In this document: one piece after another, positions 36,948-46,467 of the stretch
Layout of the letters: each line of letters starts with the position of its first letter
Position numbering within the stretch: position 1 is the first letter of the stretch
From: Dysgonomonas sp. ZJ279
Lineage (GTDB): Bacteria; Bacteroidota; Bacteroidia; Bacteroidales; Dysgonomonadaceae
DNA: 64,000 nucleotides
Assembly (NCBI RefSeq): GCF_011039205.1
Contig: NZ_JAAKEL010000008.1
Span: 1-64,000 of the forward strand
Reading direction: 5' to 3'
Program-made: the position numbers and the translations under genes
Notes under the pieces: generated by a model
Database searches by the model: none
The model's input: only the letters and a program-made list of their open reading frames with translations
What the model was told of the DNA's origin: nothing

Positions 36948-38086
36948 AACAGCTTTATAATATAGCATATATCTTTTCTTTTATCTGCATCCTGCTATCA
37001 ACTTCGTGCAGAGATGACGAAATGGTTTATCTGTCGGAGCAAGAACAGATAACACCTCCTGCCAGCAACAGTAAAATGATGGGCTTTTACCTTCTCAACG
37101 AAGGGAATATGGGGATGAATAAAGCTACAATCGATTATTTCGAATACCCGACCGGAGTGTATTATCGCGATATATATTCGGAAAACAACCCGGGCGTAGT
37201 AAAAGAATTGGGTGATGTAGGCAACGATCTGCAAGTATATGGCAATAAACTGTATGCAGTAATCAACAATTCGAACAAAATCGAAATAATGGATGTAAGA
37301 TCTGCTAAACGAATCACAGAAATAACTGTTCCCAACTGTCGTTATTTAGCTTTTCACGCAGGGAAAGCCTACGTTAGTTCGTATGCTGCAAATATATCAG
37401 TCGATCCAAATGCCCAAATAGGCTTTGTTGCTGAGATAGACACTACAACACTCACTCTTACACGTAAGGTAAATGTAGGTTATCAACCCGAAGAGATGGT
37501 AGTTCATAATGGTAAACTATATGTAGCGAATTCGGGTGGTTATCGTGCCCCCAACTATGATAGGACTGTATCAGTAATAGATATCAATACCTTTGAAGAG
37601 ATAAAGAAGATAGATGTAGGTATTAATCTCCATCGCATGGTAATAGACAAACGAGGCTATATATATGTAAATTCGCGGGGCAATCTTTCGACTATTCCAT
37701 CCAAACTCTATGTGATAGATAGTAAAACCGATGCTGTTACAGATGAATTGGATATACCAGTCACCAATATGCGTTTATCGGGCGACTCTCTCTATTTCTT
37801 TAATGCTCCGGATAACAAGAATGCGACTTACAGCATTCTGGACACCCGATATAAGAAGATTGTTTCCAACAACTTTATTTCCGATGGCTCTGAAAGACAA
37901 ATTATGCTGCCTTATGGATTAGGCATTAATCCTGACACAAAAGAAATATATCTGACTGATGTACAGAACTTCGTAGTTACAGGATACATATATTGTTTCA
38001 CACCCGAAGGTAAACTAAAGTGGAAAACCCAAGCAGGAAACATACCGGCGCATATTGCATTTGTCCCTAAAAATAGAAATAGATAA
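36944..38086 (+). CDS. BtuG-like beta-propeller surface lipoprotein
   Basis: This 380-residue lipoprotein has the lipobox LSTSC with Cys22, followed by acidic RDDE, a surface-export signal in Bacteroidota. YncE-like repeats follow (GNKLYAVINNSNKIEIMD; GKLYVANSGGY; DKRGYIYVNSRG), indicating a beta-propeller. BtuG proteins of Bacteroides are propeller lipoproteins that bind B12 very tightly and cap BtuB. Position, fold and riboswitch control fit that role. It is translationally coupled to btuB through an ATGA overlap. Confidence 0.8.
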   Translation: MKQLYNIAYIFSFICILLSTSCRDDEMVYLSEQEQITPPASNSKMMGFYLLNEGNMGMNKATIDYFEYPTGVYYRDIYSENNPGVVKELGDVGNDLQVYGNKLYAVINNSNKIEIMDVRSAKRITEITVPNCRYLAFHAGKAYVSSYAANISVDPNAQIGFVAEIDTTTLTLTRKVNVGYQPEEMVVHNGKLYVANSGGYRAPNYDRTVSVIDINTFEEIKKIDVGINLHRMVIDKRGYIYVNSRGNLSTIPSKLYVIDSKTDAVTDELDIPVTNMRLSGDSLYFFNAPDNKNATYSILDTRYKKIVSNNFISDGSERQIMLPYGLGINPDTKEIYLTDVQNFVVTGYIYCFTPEGKLKWKTQAGNIPAHIAFVPKNRNR

Positions 38087-38115
38087 CAATCAAATATAAT
38101 ATTACTAAAATATCC

Positions 38116-39080
38116 ATGATAATGAAAAAGAGAAATTTTCGATTAGCCTTAAAGGCATTTCTAATAACTGGTTTTGTTTTCGGATTTGCAGCATGCTCTT
38201 CCGATGATAATAATGATGGTGAAGAGATCATCACATACAGCCCTTATATAACTAAAGTTTACGATTTTATGCCGGCCATTGGTCAGTTTGTAAATGAAGC
38301 TCCCAGATATGAAAACGGAGATACGAAAGAAAGGATGATAGCTAAAGCAGAAAAAGAAATCATCGGAATTAATGGCGGAATAGTGAGCCTCGGCGGATTT
38401 GGCGGATACATTGTTTTCGGATTCGACCATACAATTCAAAACGTACAAGGGAAAAAAGATTTCAGAGTGAAAGGCAACGCCATTTATTCTGCTACAAACC
38501 CAAACCCTAACGATCAGAGAAAAGGTGGAAGCTGCGAGCCGGGTATAATCATGGTCGCATACGATCTGAATAAAAATGGGAAACCGGATAATAACGAATG
38601 GTATGAAATAGCAGGAAGTGAATATAATAAATCTGCCACCATAAAAGATTATGAAATAACTTACTACAGACCCGAAGAGAATGCACCCAGTAACAAATAT
38701 ATCAGATGGACCGACAATAAAGGTGGTTCGGGTTACAAGACAAAAGACTTGAATCACTCTCAAAGTTATTTCCCTGAATGGATTACCGAAGACAAAATCA
38801 CATTTAAAGGCACCCGTTTAGCAGATAACGCTGTCGACGAAAGTGGAGATGGTACATATTGGGTATCATACGCCTATGAAGGGGTTATGCGGACAATCAT
38901 CCCAACGACAACGATGCTTCTGCTATCGATATAGATTGGGCAGTGAATACAAAAGGCGAAAAGGTAAATCTTCCCGGCATCGATTTCATTAAAGTATATA
39001 CTGCAATCAATCAGGAAGCAGGATGGACAGGAGAAATATCGACAGAAATTACAGGAGCAGAAGATCTACATATAAAATAG
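38116..39080 (+). pseudogene. Surface lipoprotein of the B12 operon, frameshifted
   Basis: The lipoprotein signal is GFAACSSDDNNDGEE, with an acidic export motif after the Cys. The reading frame opened at 38116 stops at 38934 with an unrelated tail (RTIIPTTTMLLLSI). The sequence after a GGGG run at 38881-38884 continues in another frame to a TAG at 39078-39080, with the natural-looking text YADNHPNDNDASAIDIDWAVN. One missing G restores a protein of about 321 residues. The family is a PKD-like/cell-surface type often found in cobalamin loci, and a B12-binding role is possible but not shown. Sequencing error, decay or slippage are all possible. Confidence 0.75.
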
Positions 39081-39153
39081 AAAGAGCTCGATGAGATATC
39101 CTTTCTACAGGTTGGGATGAAAGAGAGAAAAAGTTGTGCCCTCTTATAAAAAT

Positions 39154-39188
39154 GAATGAGGTCAAAAGTCGAACTTTTGGCCTCATTC
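39154..39188 (+). terminator. Hairpin at the end of the cobalamin operon
   Basis: GAATGAGG-t-CAAAAGT pairs with ACTTTTG-g-CCTCATTC around a short loop. It lies about 75 bases past the last stop. The T-run is weak, so termination is probable and not certain. Confidence 0.55.
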
Positions 39189-39362
39189 CAACACAACGTA
39201 GTTTTATAAATTAAGGTCGGCCGATAGTATGAGTATTTTATCTAAAACAATTGGTTTAGCAATAAAAAAGACAGACGACTTTATAGGTAAAAAATAAAAC
39301 TTCAAACTCCGATACATTTCATCTGTACCTATCCGATGATGACACTAACGATATCTGATTTT

Positions 39363-40661
39363 TTAATTAACACCAGCTGGAGGCAGGTCTCCTACTTTGG
39401 TAATTACGAAATGGGTGCTTCTCCCAATTAAAGTGCAACCTGTTCCCGAGCAATTGCCCGACTGTCCTCTACCTAGTTGTATTGGCCAAGTCCTGCCAGT
39501 TGGAATAAAAGCCGTACAAGTTATCGTTCCTCCGTGATTTGATAAAGCTCCTTGAGTAAAAGCTGCCGTTGAGTGGATACGGGTATATTGGATTGGTGCA
39601 TCTCCTCTTGCTCCATTCATGTCGGGAAAATCGACTATATATGAAGCTAGAGTGCATCCAGTGCCGTTGTGTTCGGCTTCGTACACAAGAGTCATTGTAT
39701 ACAGCCCTCCTCTTTTGAAAGTTACAACGTTAGTCCCAGAGTTGAAGGAAATATCGTCCAATAGATTGTTCACTAACATCGACATAGGAACTTTAGCACT
39801 TGCACCGATGGCCACAGTGTTCAAAAAATTTTTTATATTTCCCTGTAGCTGAAACACTGCCGGTCTGGGTACTCCGAGATTATTTAATGAAGATTGCAAC
39901 GTATTGTCAAAAGTGGATTGATTGATTAATTGACTCCATTTTGTCCCGTCCCAAGTATATAAATTATTGGCATATACGGCTGTTGCTCCGCTTGACCCAT
40001 TTGCCGTATTATAAACAATTAATCCGACTGCCGGAGACGTAATTGGCGAAGCACTATTGGTAGCCGTAAGTGCCACTCGGGGCGGAAGAAAACCCTTGTT
40101 GGTTGCATTGATTTCCAATGCTGCACTGGCATCGGGCGTTTCTGTGCCAATACCGATACTACCATTTGTAAAACCTAGTATTTTGCTATTGAGATTGACG
40201 GTCGCATTGACGCTCAAGTCTCCTCCAATATCGACCTTACCACTATTTAAAGTAATCCCATTACCCGAAGAGAGTACTTGTATATCGCTGCTTGTCGTAT
40301 AGTACTTCCACATACTCCCATCCCAAATGTAGATACCTTGTTTAAAAGGAGCTGCTGTATTGAGATTATATACCATTAGACCTGTATGCAATTCTTTCAC
40401 CCTCGATGTAGAAGCATTGATCCATTCAGTATCGCCCGTAGAAATGAATGGTTCGAGCGTGGATGCGTTAAGCAGTTGCACACGAGGCAATACAATCCCT
40501 CCTGTTTGCGAAGTGATGTTATCTGCTTTTGGCTCTTGATCTTTAATTTGCAAAAGAGCAGCTTGCACAGGACCAAATCCGCTACCGATAGTTACTTGTC
40601 CTGAAAGCGTGTAATTAAGTAGAAATACCGCTAATAGGATTAAATATACTTTCTTTTCCAT
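39363..40661 (-). CDS. Secreted tail-repeat surface protein
   Basis: This 432-residue protein has a signal peptide (about 1-21), and the mature protein begins GQVTIGSGFGPVQAALLQIK, the same opening as the FISUMP protein at 13661-14872. The middle has two similar modules (GLMVYNLNTAAPFKQGIYIWDGSMWKY and GLIVYNTANGSSGA...YTWDGTKWSQL). Phage-tail-like text also occurs (GSIGIGTETPDASAALEI). The C-terminal 170 residues form a different domain with several Cys. It is probably exported to the cell surface. Function unknown; it does not have the FISUMP domain itself. Confidence 0.6.
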   Translation of the reverse strand: MEKKVYLILLAVFLLNYTLSGQVTIGSGFGPVQAALLQIKDQEPKADNITSQTGGIVLPRVQLLNASTLEPFISTGDTEWINASTSRVKELHTGLMVYNLNTAAPFKQGIYIWDGSMWKYYTTSSDIQVLSSGNGITLNSGKVDIGGDLSVNATVNLNSKILGFTNGSIGIGTETPDASAALEINATNKGFLPPRVALTATNSASPITSPAVGLIVYNTANGSSGATAVYANNLYTWDGTKWSQLINQSTFDNTLQSSLNNLGVPRPAVFQLQGNIKNFLNTVAIGASAKVPMSMLVNNLLDDISFNSGTNVVTFKRGGLYTMTLVYEAEHNGTGCTLASYIVDFPDMNGARGDAPIQYTRIHSTAAFTQGALSNHGGTITCTAFIPTGRTWPIQLGRGQSGNCSGTGCTLIGRSTHFVITKVGDLPPAGVN

Positions 40662-41036
40662 AGTTTTTGAGTTTTATCGCTATTGAACATCAATAAAGTC
40701 TACACCTTCAAAATATAAATAAAGTGCAATTTTACTTTTTTACAAAGGTATAGGATTAACATATTTGGTTACAAATGGAAATGCATCAAGACCGTAAATG
40801 TATTTTCAGAACCGTAAAAAAGCCACTTCAATATCGTCAATCGAGGTGCATTATCATAAAAAATTATTGATTGCTTTTGTTGGACGAAGTATTTCGATCG
40901 ATTTAAGAAGAGTATTATTGAACGCGAGTTGGATATAAAACTTATTGAATAAAAAGCATGCGCATATCGCTTTTATTTCTTATCACAAAGAACACAAAAT
41001 ATAGAATAGAAAAGGGACGTCTATATTCAAAAATAA
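40662..41036. other. Intergenic region
   Basis: It contains the upstream region of the surface protein gene and the trailer of the OmpA gene. No gene or RNA could be supported. Confidence 0.4.
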
Positions 41037-41073
41037 AAGAGCCCCGATAGAAAATTCTATCGGGGCTCTTCGT
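41037..41073 (-). terminator. Terminator of the OmpA-family gene
   Basis: A perfect 13-base stem, GAGCCCCGATAGA/TCTATCGGGGCTC (41039-41051 with 41056-41068), is followed on the minus strand by TTTTATTTTT. Confidence 0.85.
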
Positions 41074-41094
41074 ATAATCTAAACCAAGGTTGTA

Positions 41095-41769
41095 TTATTT
41101 ACCTTCATGTGCGTCTTGAATCATCTTTTCGTTAGGTAAAATTAAAATTTCCACACGACGATTTTGAGCTCTACCTGTTGTAGTGCTGTTATCAGCAACT
41201 GGTTGAGAAGAACCAAATCCTTGTGATTCCATACGAGCACCGTTTACACCTTTTGATTGCAAAAAGTTATAAACCGATTGCGCACGTTTTTCAGACAATG
41301 GGTTATTTATAGCATCGTTACCGGAGCTATCTGTATGTCCATAAATCTTAACATCTGTATCAGGGTTATTCTTTAACGATGCTGCGAAATTTGTAAGGGC
41401 TGTTTGAGACGATGGGTTCAATGTGCTAGAGTTTGTAGCAAATAGGATACCCGATTCGAATGTAACTTTAATTGCTTGTCCTTCATTGATAGACTCAACC
41501 TGAGCACCTTCTATTTTTTCAAGTTCGGCTTTTTGCTTGTCCATCTTATTTCCGATAACAGCTCCGGCTGCACCACCGGCTATTGCTCCGATACCTGCAC
41601 CCCAGGCAGCACCTTTGCCACCACCAAAAATAGCTCCGATACCTGCTCCAAGAGCGCCACCGGCACCGGCTCCAATTCCTCCGCCTTTCACCGTATTACT
41701 AGCTCCGCAGCTAGAAAATAAAACTGCACAACTAAGTGCTATTGCTGCAAAAAATGAAAATCTTTTCAT
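41095..41769 (-). CDS. OmpA-family lipoprotein with glycine zipper
   Basis: A protein of about 224 residues. The lipobox is VLFSSCG. A long Gly/Ala-rich zipper follows (GGGIGAGAGGALGAGIGA, about 30-75), and the C-terminal OmpA domain contains IYGHTDSSGNDAINNPLSEKRA and GRAQNRRVEI, which bind peptidoglycan. The layout matches YiaD-type proteins that tie the outer membrane to the cell wall. The ATG at 41767-41769 is preferred to the TTG two codons upstream. Confidence 0.88.
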   Translation of the reverse strand: MKRFSFFAAIALSCAVLFSSCGASNTVKGGGIGAGAGGALGAGIGAIFGGGKGAAWGAGIGAIAGGAAGAVIGNKMDKQKAELEKIEGAQVESINEGQAIKVTFESGILFATNSSTLNPSSQTALTNFAASLKNNPDTDVKIYGHTDSSGNDAINNPLSEKRAQSVYNFLQSKGVNGARMESQGFGSSQPVADNSTTTGRAQNRRVEILILPNEKMIQDAHEGK

Positions 41770-41796
41770 AATCAATAATATTTATTATTTATCTCT

Positions 41797-42126
41797 TTAT
41801 TCAAATAATCCGATAGAGTCGCAATAAGCAAGTTCACCTTGTATGATGAAGGCGATCTCTTCAGATTCGAATTTGCTAATTTTGTCTTTCTTTGTATTTT
41901 TCAATACATATTCAACCATCTCATCTTCGTCGATATCTACAATCGAATCTTCGTTTACATTCTCTTTCATAAAACCTTTATCTTCGTAAAAATCGTAGAT
42001 GATGTCGATAATGTAATTGATTTCGTCGCTTGAATATTTACCTTTCATTTCTTGAGGAAGATAGTTCTGTATGAATTTTACAGCCTCGTCTTCATCGTAC
42101 TGGATAAGATCTTTTTCGTTGCTCAT
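41797..42126 (-). CDS. Small acidic hypothetical protein
   Basis: This very acidic 109-residue helical protein has YSSDEINYIIDIIYDFYEDKGF and a related later half (FESEEIAFIIQGELAYCDSIG), suggesting an internal duplication. No known domain is recognised. It lies 27 bases upstream of the OmpA gene, same strand, and may be co-transcribed. Such proteins are common in Bacteroidales without known function. Confidence 0.6.
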   Translation of the reverse strand: MSNEKDLIQYDEDEAVKFIQNYLPQEMKGKYSSDEINYIIDIIYDFYEDKGFMKENVNEDSIVDIDEDEMVEYVLKNTKKDKISKFESEEIAFIIQGELAYCDSIGLFE

Positions 42127-42257
42127 TGTTTAACTGTTGGATTAAATTATTGTAATTATATAACAAAGATACAGATGCTATGTTCAATTAGAACGTTGCT
42201 TTTTCTGCTCTATTTAAGAGATAATATTAACTTTTGTTAAATGCTAAATTTTAGATT

Positions 42258-42905
42258 TTATTTCTTTTTCCAGATGTAATATGCCAGAACGATCAGTGGG
42301 ATAACCATTAAACCAATATATAAGGCATTAACCATTAGAAAGATCGGGGCAAATATAACCGAAAGGATAAGTCCGACAGCGGCTCCACCCAGATGGGCGT
42401 CATGTCCGATATTGCCCGTACGCGAATGCATCCCGTATATCGAGAAAGCCAGATAAGCGATTCCAAATACCCATCCCGGTATAGCGATAGGTATAAAAAG
42501 TATATAGATACCAATATGCGGATCGATAGTAATAGAGGCAAACAATACACCTACTACTCCTCCCGATGCGCCGATAGCACTATAGTAATATTCGCGACGG
42601 TGTATCCATAACGATAACAATCCTCCACCGACAATGGATCCAAAATAAATTGCCAGATAGCGCCATACCCCAAATACACTGACGATAGCATCAGAGAAGA
42701 AGTACAGGGTCAACATATTAAATATGAGGTGCATATAATCACCATGCAGAAATGCCGATGATAAAAGGCGATCCCATTGGCGGGATTTACCCAGAATAGC
42801 TCCTACATTGAGCTTGTACCTATCGAAAAATTCGGCATTATTAAAGCCGAATAAACTGGATATAACTGTGAGTACGATAATTAGAAACGGGATATATTCA
42901 ATCAT
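42258..42905 (-). CDS. Rhomboid-family intramembrane serine protease
   Basis: A protein of about 215 residues with six or seven membrane segments. The catalytic Ser is in IGASGGVVGVL and the catalytic His in HDAHLGGAAVG, and HLIFNMLTLYFF is the conserved His-Asn segment. It cleaves membrane proteins within the bilayer; the substrate is unknown. The ATG at 42903-42905 follows a -7 box at 42932-42939, which excludes the upstream TTG start because that would precede the promoter. Confidence 0.88.
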   Translation of the reverse strand: MIEYIPFLIIVLTVISSLFGFNNAEFFDRYKLNVGAILGKSRQWDRLLSSAFLHGDYMHLIFNMLTLYFFSDAIVSVFGVWRYLAIYFGSIVGGGLLSLWIHRREYYYSAIGASGGVVGVLFASITIDPHIGIYILFIPIAIPGWVFGIAYLAFSIYGMHSRTGNIGHDAHLGGAAVGLILSVIFAPIFLMVNALYIGLMVIPLIVLAYYIWKKK

Positions 42906-42931
42906 ATAATAAAGATGCTTTGTTAATAGCG

Positions 42932-42939
42932 CAAAGGTA
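42932..42939 (-). promoter_or_regulatory. -7 promoter box for the rhomboid gene
   Basis: On the minus strand TACCTTTG matches TAnnTTTG, 26 bases before the ATG at 42905. Confidence 0.6.
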
Positions 42940-43113
42940 TAAAAAAGAGTCAATATTCGGGTTTTCTTTTCGGATAAGTAAAAGAGGGTATTTAGTGTTA
43001 TATTTTAACCTCTCTTCCCCTTTCCCCTTCCAATGAGAGGCTGCTATACTTAGATGTGAACAGCCAAATCTTTATCCTTAATCACAATGGGAACAAAATA
43101 CAGCTTTCAGATG

Positions 43114-43260
43114 TTTTTAATATAGTGTGAATTCGAAATAAGGAAAAGGATAACAAAGTCTTTATTCTCTCTGTCATCCCGAACTGAAAGGACGAAAGAT
43201 CGATGCTAATTCATATTTCATAATTATATAATGCTTATATCAAACTCACGTTATATCAAC
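43114..43260. repeat. Degenerate copy of a MITE-like palindromic repeat
   Basis: GTGAATTCGAAATAAGG, then CTGTCATCCCGA, then CGAAAGAT and CTCACGTT follow the same order as the better preserved copy at 58120-58331. The inner palindrome arm is missing here. The element lies between the rhomboid and YjdI-type genes. Confidence 0.5.
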
Positions 43261-43283
43261 TATCAATCTCTAAAAAAACTACT

Positions 43284-43502
43284 ATGGAAAAGAAAATTGA
43301 ATATTCGAACGGGGAATTGACAATAATCTGGAAACCCGAACTCTGTCAGCATGCAGGTATTTGTGTCAAACTATTACCAATGGTATATAATCCGAAAGAC
43401 AGGCCTTGGATAAAAATAAAGAATGCCACCACCGATCAATTAATTGCACAAATAAACGATTGTCCTTCAGGCGCTTTAACATATAGAATGAATAGCAAAT
43501 AA
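43284..43502 (+). CDS. YjdI-type divergent 4Fe-4S mono-cluster protein
   Basis: This 72-residue protein has CQHAGICVKLLPMVY and the C-terminal CPSGALTYRM, the pattern of the YjdI/Fer4_19 family of small iron-sulfur proteins. It probably carries electrons or reports redox state, but no partner is known. It is a single gene ending in a bidirectional terminator. Confidence 0.85.
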   Translation: MEKKIEYSNGELTIIWKPELCQHAGICVKLLPMVYNPKDRPWIKIKNATTDQLIAQINDCPSGALTYRMNSK

Positions 43503-43526
43503 TCTCGCATAGTTTTTTCATACAAT

Positions 43527-43560
43527 AAGGAAGGCAGCAAAATACTTTGCTGCCTTCCTT
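43527..43560. terminator. Bidirectional terminator between YjdI-type and anSME genes
   Basis: A perfect 15-base stem, AAGGAAGGCAGCAAA/TTTGCTGCCTTCCTT, encloses a 4-base loop and serves both converging genes. Confidence 0.8.
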
Positions 43561-43581
43561 AGTTCTTTTCACTTCGCTTGT

Positions 43582-44778
43582 CTACCTTAGGTGACCTAGC
43601 CTGATAGCTTCCATTACATTGGCAGGTGCTCTCTCGGAGTCATACTCTTTTTTCATAAACTCCATATAAGGAGTAATGTGTTTGAAGAATTTATAATATC
43701 CTTTACATAGATAGTTCAACCCCTGTTCACCATTCGATGTCGTAAGAAAACGGTTCTTCGGGCATTCACCATTGCATGCAAAATTGACATCACATTCTTT
43801 GCATTGAGTCGGCAACTTATCATGCTTATTATATCCAAATTGCAGTTGTTTTTGAGAATACATCATCCCCGTTAATGTATCTGTATGAATATTACCCAAT
43901 TTATATTCGGGATAGACCAGATGATCACAGCTATATACATCACCGTTGAATTCCATTACTCCTGCATGCCCGCATGTTTTAGCGAATATACAGATGCCGG
44001 GATCTTGCCCGACCCAATTAGCCAATGCGGAATCGAAATGCTGCATATAAAATTGTCCGACATCTTTTCTTACCCATTCGTCGAAAATAGCGATCAAGAA
44101 GTCACCCCATTTTTCGGGCGATACACTCCACGGTGCCACTTCGCCATTCTCCAATCGCTCTACAATGGGCGAGAACTGAATATAACGAGAATCTATCTCT
44201 TTGAAGAAGTTATAGAATTCGAGAGGATAATCTACATTGTAGTCGTTTACCACTGCCATTACATTAAATTCTACTTCATGCTTTTTCAAGAGATTAACTC
44301 CCCTCATCACCTGATAGAATGAAGGGCGACCATCTGCCGTTTTGCGGTATTCGTCGTGAAACTCCTGCGGTCCGTCAATAGATATTCCAATCAGGAAGTT
44401 ATTCTCTTTAAAGAATTTACACCATTCATCAGTAAGCAATGTTCCGTTCGTTTGCAAGCAGTTGTCTATTCGTCGTCCTCTTCCGTATTTCCGTTGAAGT
44501 TCAATTGCTTTTTTGTAGAAGCCTATATTACGCATCAATGTTTCGCCTCCATGCCAGGTAAACAAAATTTCCGACATTGTTTGCGAATTTATATATTGCT
44601 CTATAAACCTTTCCAGCAATTCATCACTCATCACGAAGTTTTTAGCCTCGGGATACAGCCCCTTCTTCTCCAAGTAATAGCAATACTTGCATTTTAGATT
44701 GCAGACTGCACCTATTGGCTTCAGCATAACATAGAGTGGCTTTGCAAATGGAGTAAAAGCAGATAGAGATTGAGTCAT
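43582..44778 (-). CDS. Anaerobic sulfatase-maturating enzyme (radical SAM, SPASM)
   Basis: This 398-residue protein has the radical SAM cluster motif CNLKCKYCYYLEK (about 27-39) and the FTWHGGET segment. The C-terminal SPASM-type Cys sets are CDHLVYPEYKLGN and CKECDVNFACNGECPKNRF. It oxidises a Cys or Ser of a sulfatase to formylglycine without oxygen. The adjacent upstream gene is a Ser-type sulfatase, a likely client. Cytoplasmic. Confidence 0.92.
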   Translation of the reverse strand: MTQSLSAFTPFAKPLYVMLKPIGAVCNLKCKYCYYLEKKGLYPEAKNFVMSDELLERFIEQYINSQTMSEILFTWHGGETLMRNIGFYKKAIELQRKYGRGRRIDNCLQTNGTLLTDEWCKFFKENNFLIGISIDGPQEFHDEYRKTADGRPSFYQVMRGVNLLKKHEVEFNVMAVVNDYNVDYPLEFYNFFKEIDSRYIQFSPIVERLENGEVAPWSVSPEKWGDFLIAIFDEWVRKDVGQFYMQHFDSALANWVGQDPGICIFAKTCGHAGVMEFNGDVYSCDHLVYPEYKLGNIHTDTLTGMMYSQKQLQFGYNKHDKLPTQCKECDVNFACNGECPKNRFLTTSNGEQGLNYLCKGYYKFFKHITPYMEFMKKEYDSERAPANVMEAIRLGHLR

Positions 44779-44854
44779 AAATAGTTTTTTATTTTAGTAT
44801 TATTGCCCATAATATTTATCATGAAGATACAGAACACTTCTTAGCTTTATAATC

Positions 44855-46270
44855 TTACTTATAATCTTTAAGTAAACCCGGTTGACGTCTATTCTTTCCT
44901 TGACTGGATGTGAGGTTATCGCCTAAATCTTTACGCATTTTATCTGCAAATTTCATCAATCTGGCTGCAACCTCCGGATATTGCGAAATAACATCATAAC
45001 GTTCTCCCGGATCGCGGCGTAAGTCGTATAGCTCGGCTTTCTGTATTTCCAAATTAGTCAGTTTGCCTGGCATGCCATCGTTTCCCGGTACAAATGCACC
45101 GTAAGTAACATATTTATGAGGGAAAACAAGCTTAAACATGCCATCCGTTACTGCCTCCAAATCGTTCTTATTATAATAGTACGCAAATTCTTTACGTGGG
45201 CTCGCATCTTTTTCGCCTTTTATCAACGGAAGAAGACTTACTCCATCTAGCTTTTTCTTTGGTAGTGGTGCCTGACTTATATCTGCTAATGTCGGGAATA
45301 AATCGATATTTGAAGCTAACTTGTTAGAAGTGGTTCCTGCCATAATCTTTCCTTTCCAATACATAACACATGGTATTCTGTTTCCACCATCGAATGTCGT
45401 AGCCTTTGCCTCTCTCAATCCGGCAGCAGATCCGGCATGATTACCATAATTCGTCCAAGGTCCATTGTCAGAGGTCAGCACTATTAATGTATTTTCTTCA
45501 ATTCCCAGTTCACGTAATGTCTTAAGGATTTCCCCTACACTCCAATCTATTTCCATCATCACATCGCCGAACAATCCCTGCTCACTTTTCCCTTTGAATT
45601 TATCGGAAACAGCGAGGGGAACATGTGGCATAGAATGAGCGAGATATAAGAAAAACGGTTGAGATTTGTTCTTCTTAATGAAGTTTATCGACCGATTGGT
45701 ATAATCTGTCGTAAATTTTGTCTGATCGGTATTATAACCGATTATTTCGTCACCATCGATCGTTGGTAAATCGGGGAACTTAAACATATTGTTTTGCGGA
45801 TGGTATGACCACATATCATTCGAATAAGGCAGTCCATAATATTCGTCAAAACCATTTTGCAATGGCAGGAACGATTTTGCGTCACCTAGATGCCATTTGC
45901 CGAATATAGCAGTATGATAGCCTTTTTGCTTCAACAATTCAGCCATTGTCATTTCATCGGGATGAATACCATATTCTGAATTCGGACCGGGCGCACCGGC
46001 AAAACCGATACGATTTGGATAACATCCTGTCAATAATCCGGCACGCGAAGCTCCACTTATAGGCTGCCCTGCTAAGAAATGAGTCATCCTCATTCCCTCT
46101 GCTGCCATCTTATCTATATTGGGCGTAGTATATCCGTATGCTCCATTGTACGAAAAGTCTCCGTAGCCGACATCGTCCAGATTGATGATAATGAAATTGG
46201 TGTAATCGGCGGCAAGAGAATTATAGGTGATAGGCGCTAAAGCAGCTAGTAATGCTAATTTCTTGTTCAT
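44855..46270 (-). CDS. Secreted sulfatase, serine type
   Basis: This 471-residue member of the S1 sulfatase family has a signal peptide (about 1-21), the metal site IINLDDVGYGD, the modification motif SGASRAGLLTG with Ser72 as future formylglycine, GKWHLG, and SDNGPW. A Ser in place of Cys requires an anSME, which is encoded next door. It removes sulfate esters, probably from host or dietary sulfated glycans in the periplasm. The substrate cannot be told. It lies with the DUF1349 and IclR genes. Confidence 0.92.
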   Translation of the reverse strand: MNKKLALLAALAPITYNSLAADYTNFIIINLDDVGYGDFSYNGAYGYTTPNIDKMAAEGMRMTHFLAGQPISGASRAGLLTGCYPNRIGFAGAPGPNSEYGIHPDEMTMAELLKQKGYHTAIFGKWHLGDAKSFLPLQNGFDEYYGLPYSNDMWSYHPQNNMFKFPDLPTIDGDEIIGYNTDQTKFTTDYTNRSINFIKKNKSQPFFLYLAHSMPHVPLAVSDKFKGKSEQGLFGDVMMEIDWSVGEILKTLRELGIEENTLIVLTSDNGPWTNYGNHAGSAAGLREAKATTFDGGNRIPCVMYWKGKIMAGTTSNKLASNIDLFPTLADISQAPLPKKKLDGVSLLPLIKGEKDASPRKEFAYYYNKNDLEAVTDGMFKLVFPHKYVTYGAFVPGNDGMPGKLTNLEIQKAELYDLRRDPGERYDVISQYPEVAARLMKFADKMRKDLGDNLTSSQGKNRRQPGLLKDYK

Positions 46271-46467
46271 GATGTTTCTTGTTTTTCATTAGTATACAAT
46301 TACAAATTTAAGTTTATATTTAGTAGATAACTATATAAACATTGATTATTTTCGACAATTTAAAGCCTACAGATTCACACAAAACAAAAGGGCAATACAA
46401 AAAATTGCATTACCCCAATCCATTCACAAAACCAATAATTTGTCTCCGGAACTACTTATTATCAACC

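Noticed and set aside
38161-38763. 200-codon frame opposite to the frameshifted lipoprotein gene
   Set aside because: The plus strand has the lipoprotein signal and operon context; the antisense frame has none.
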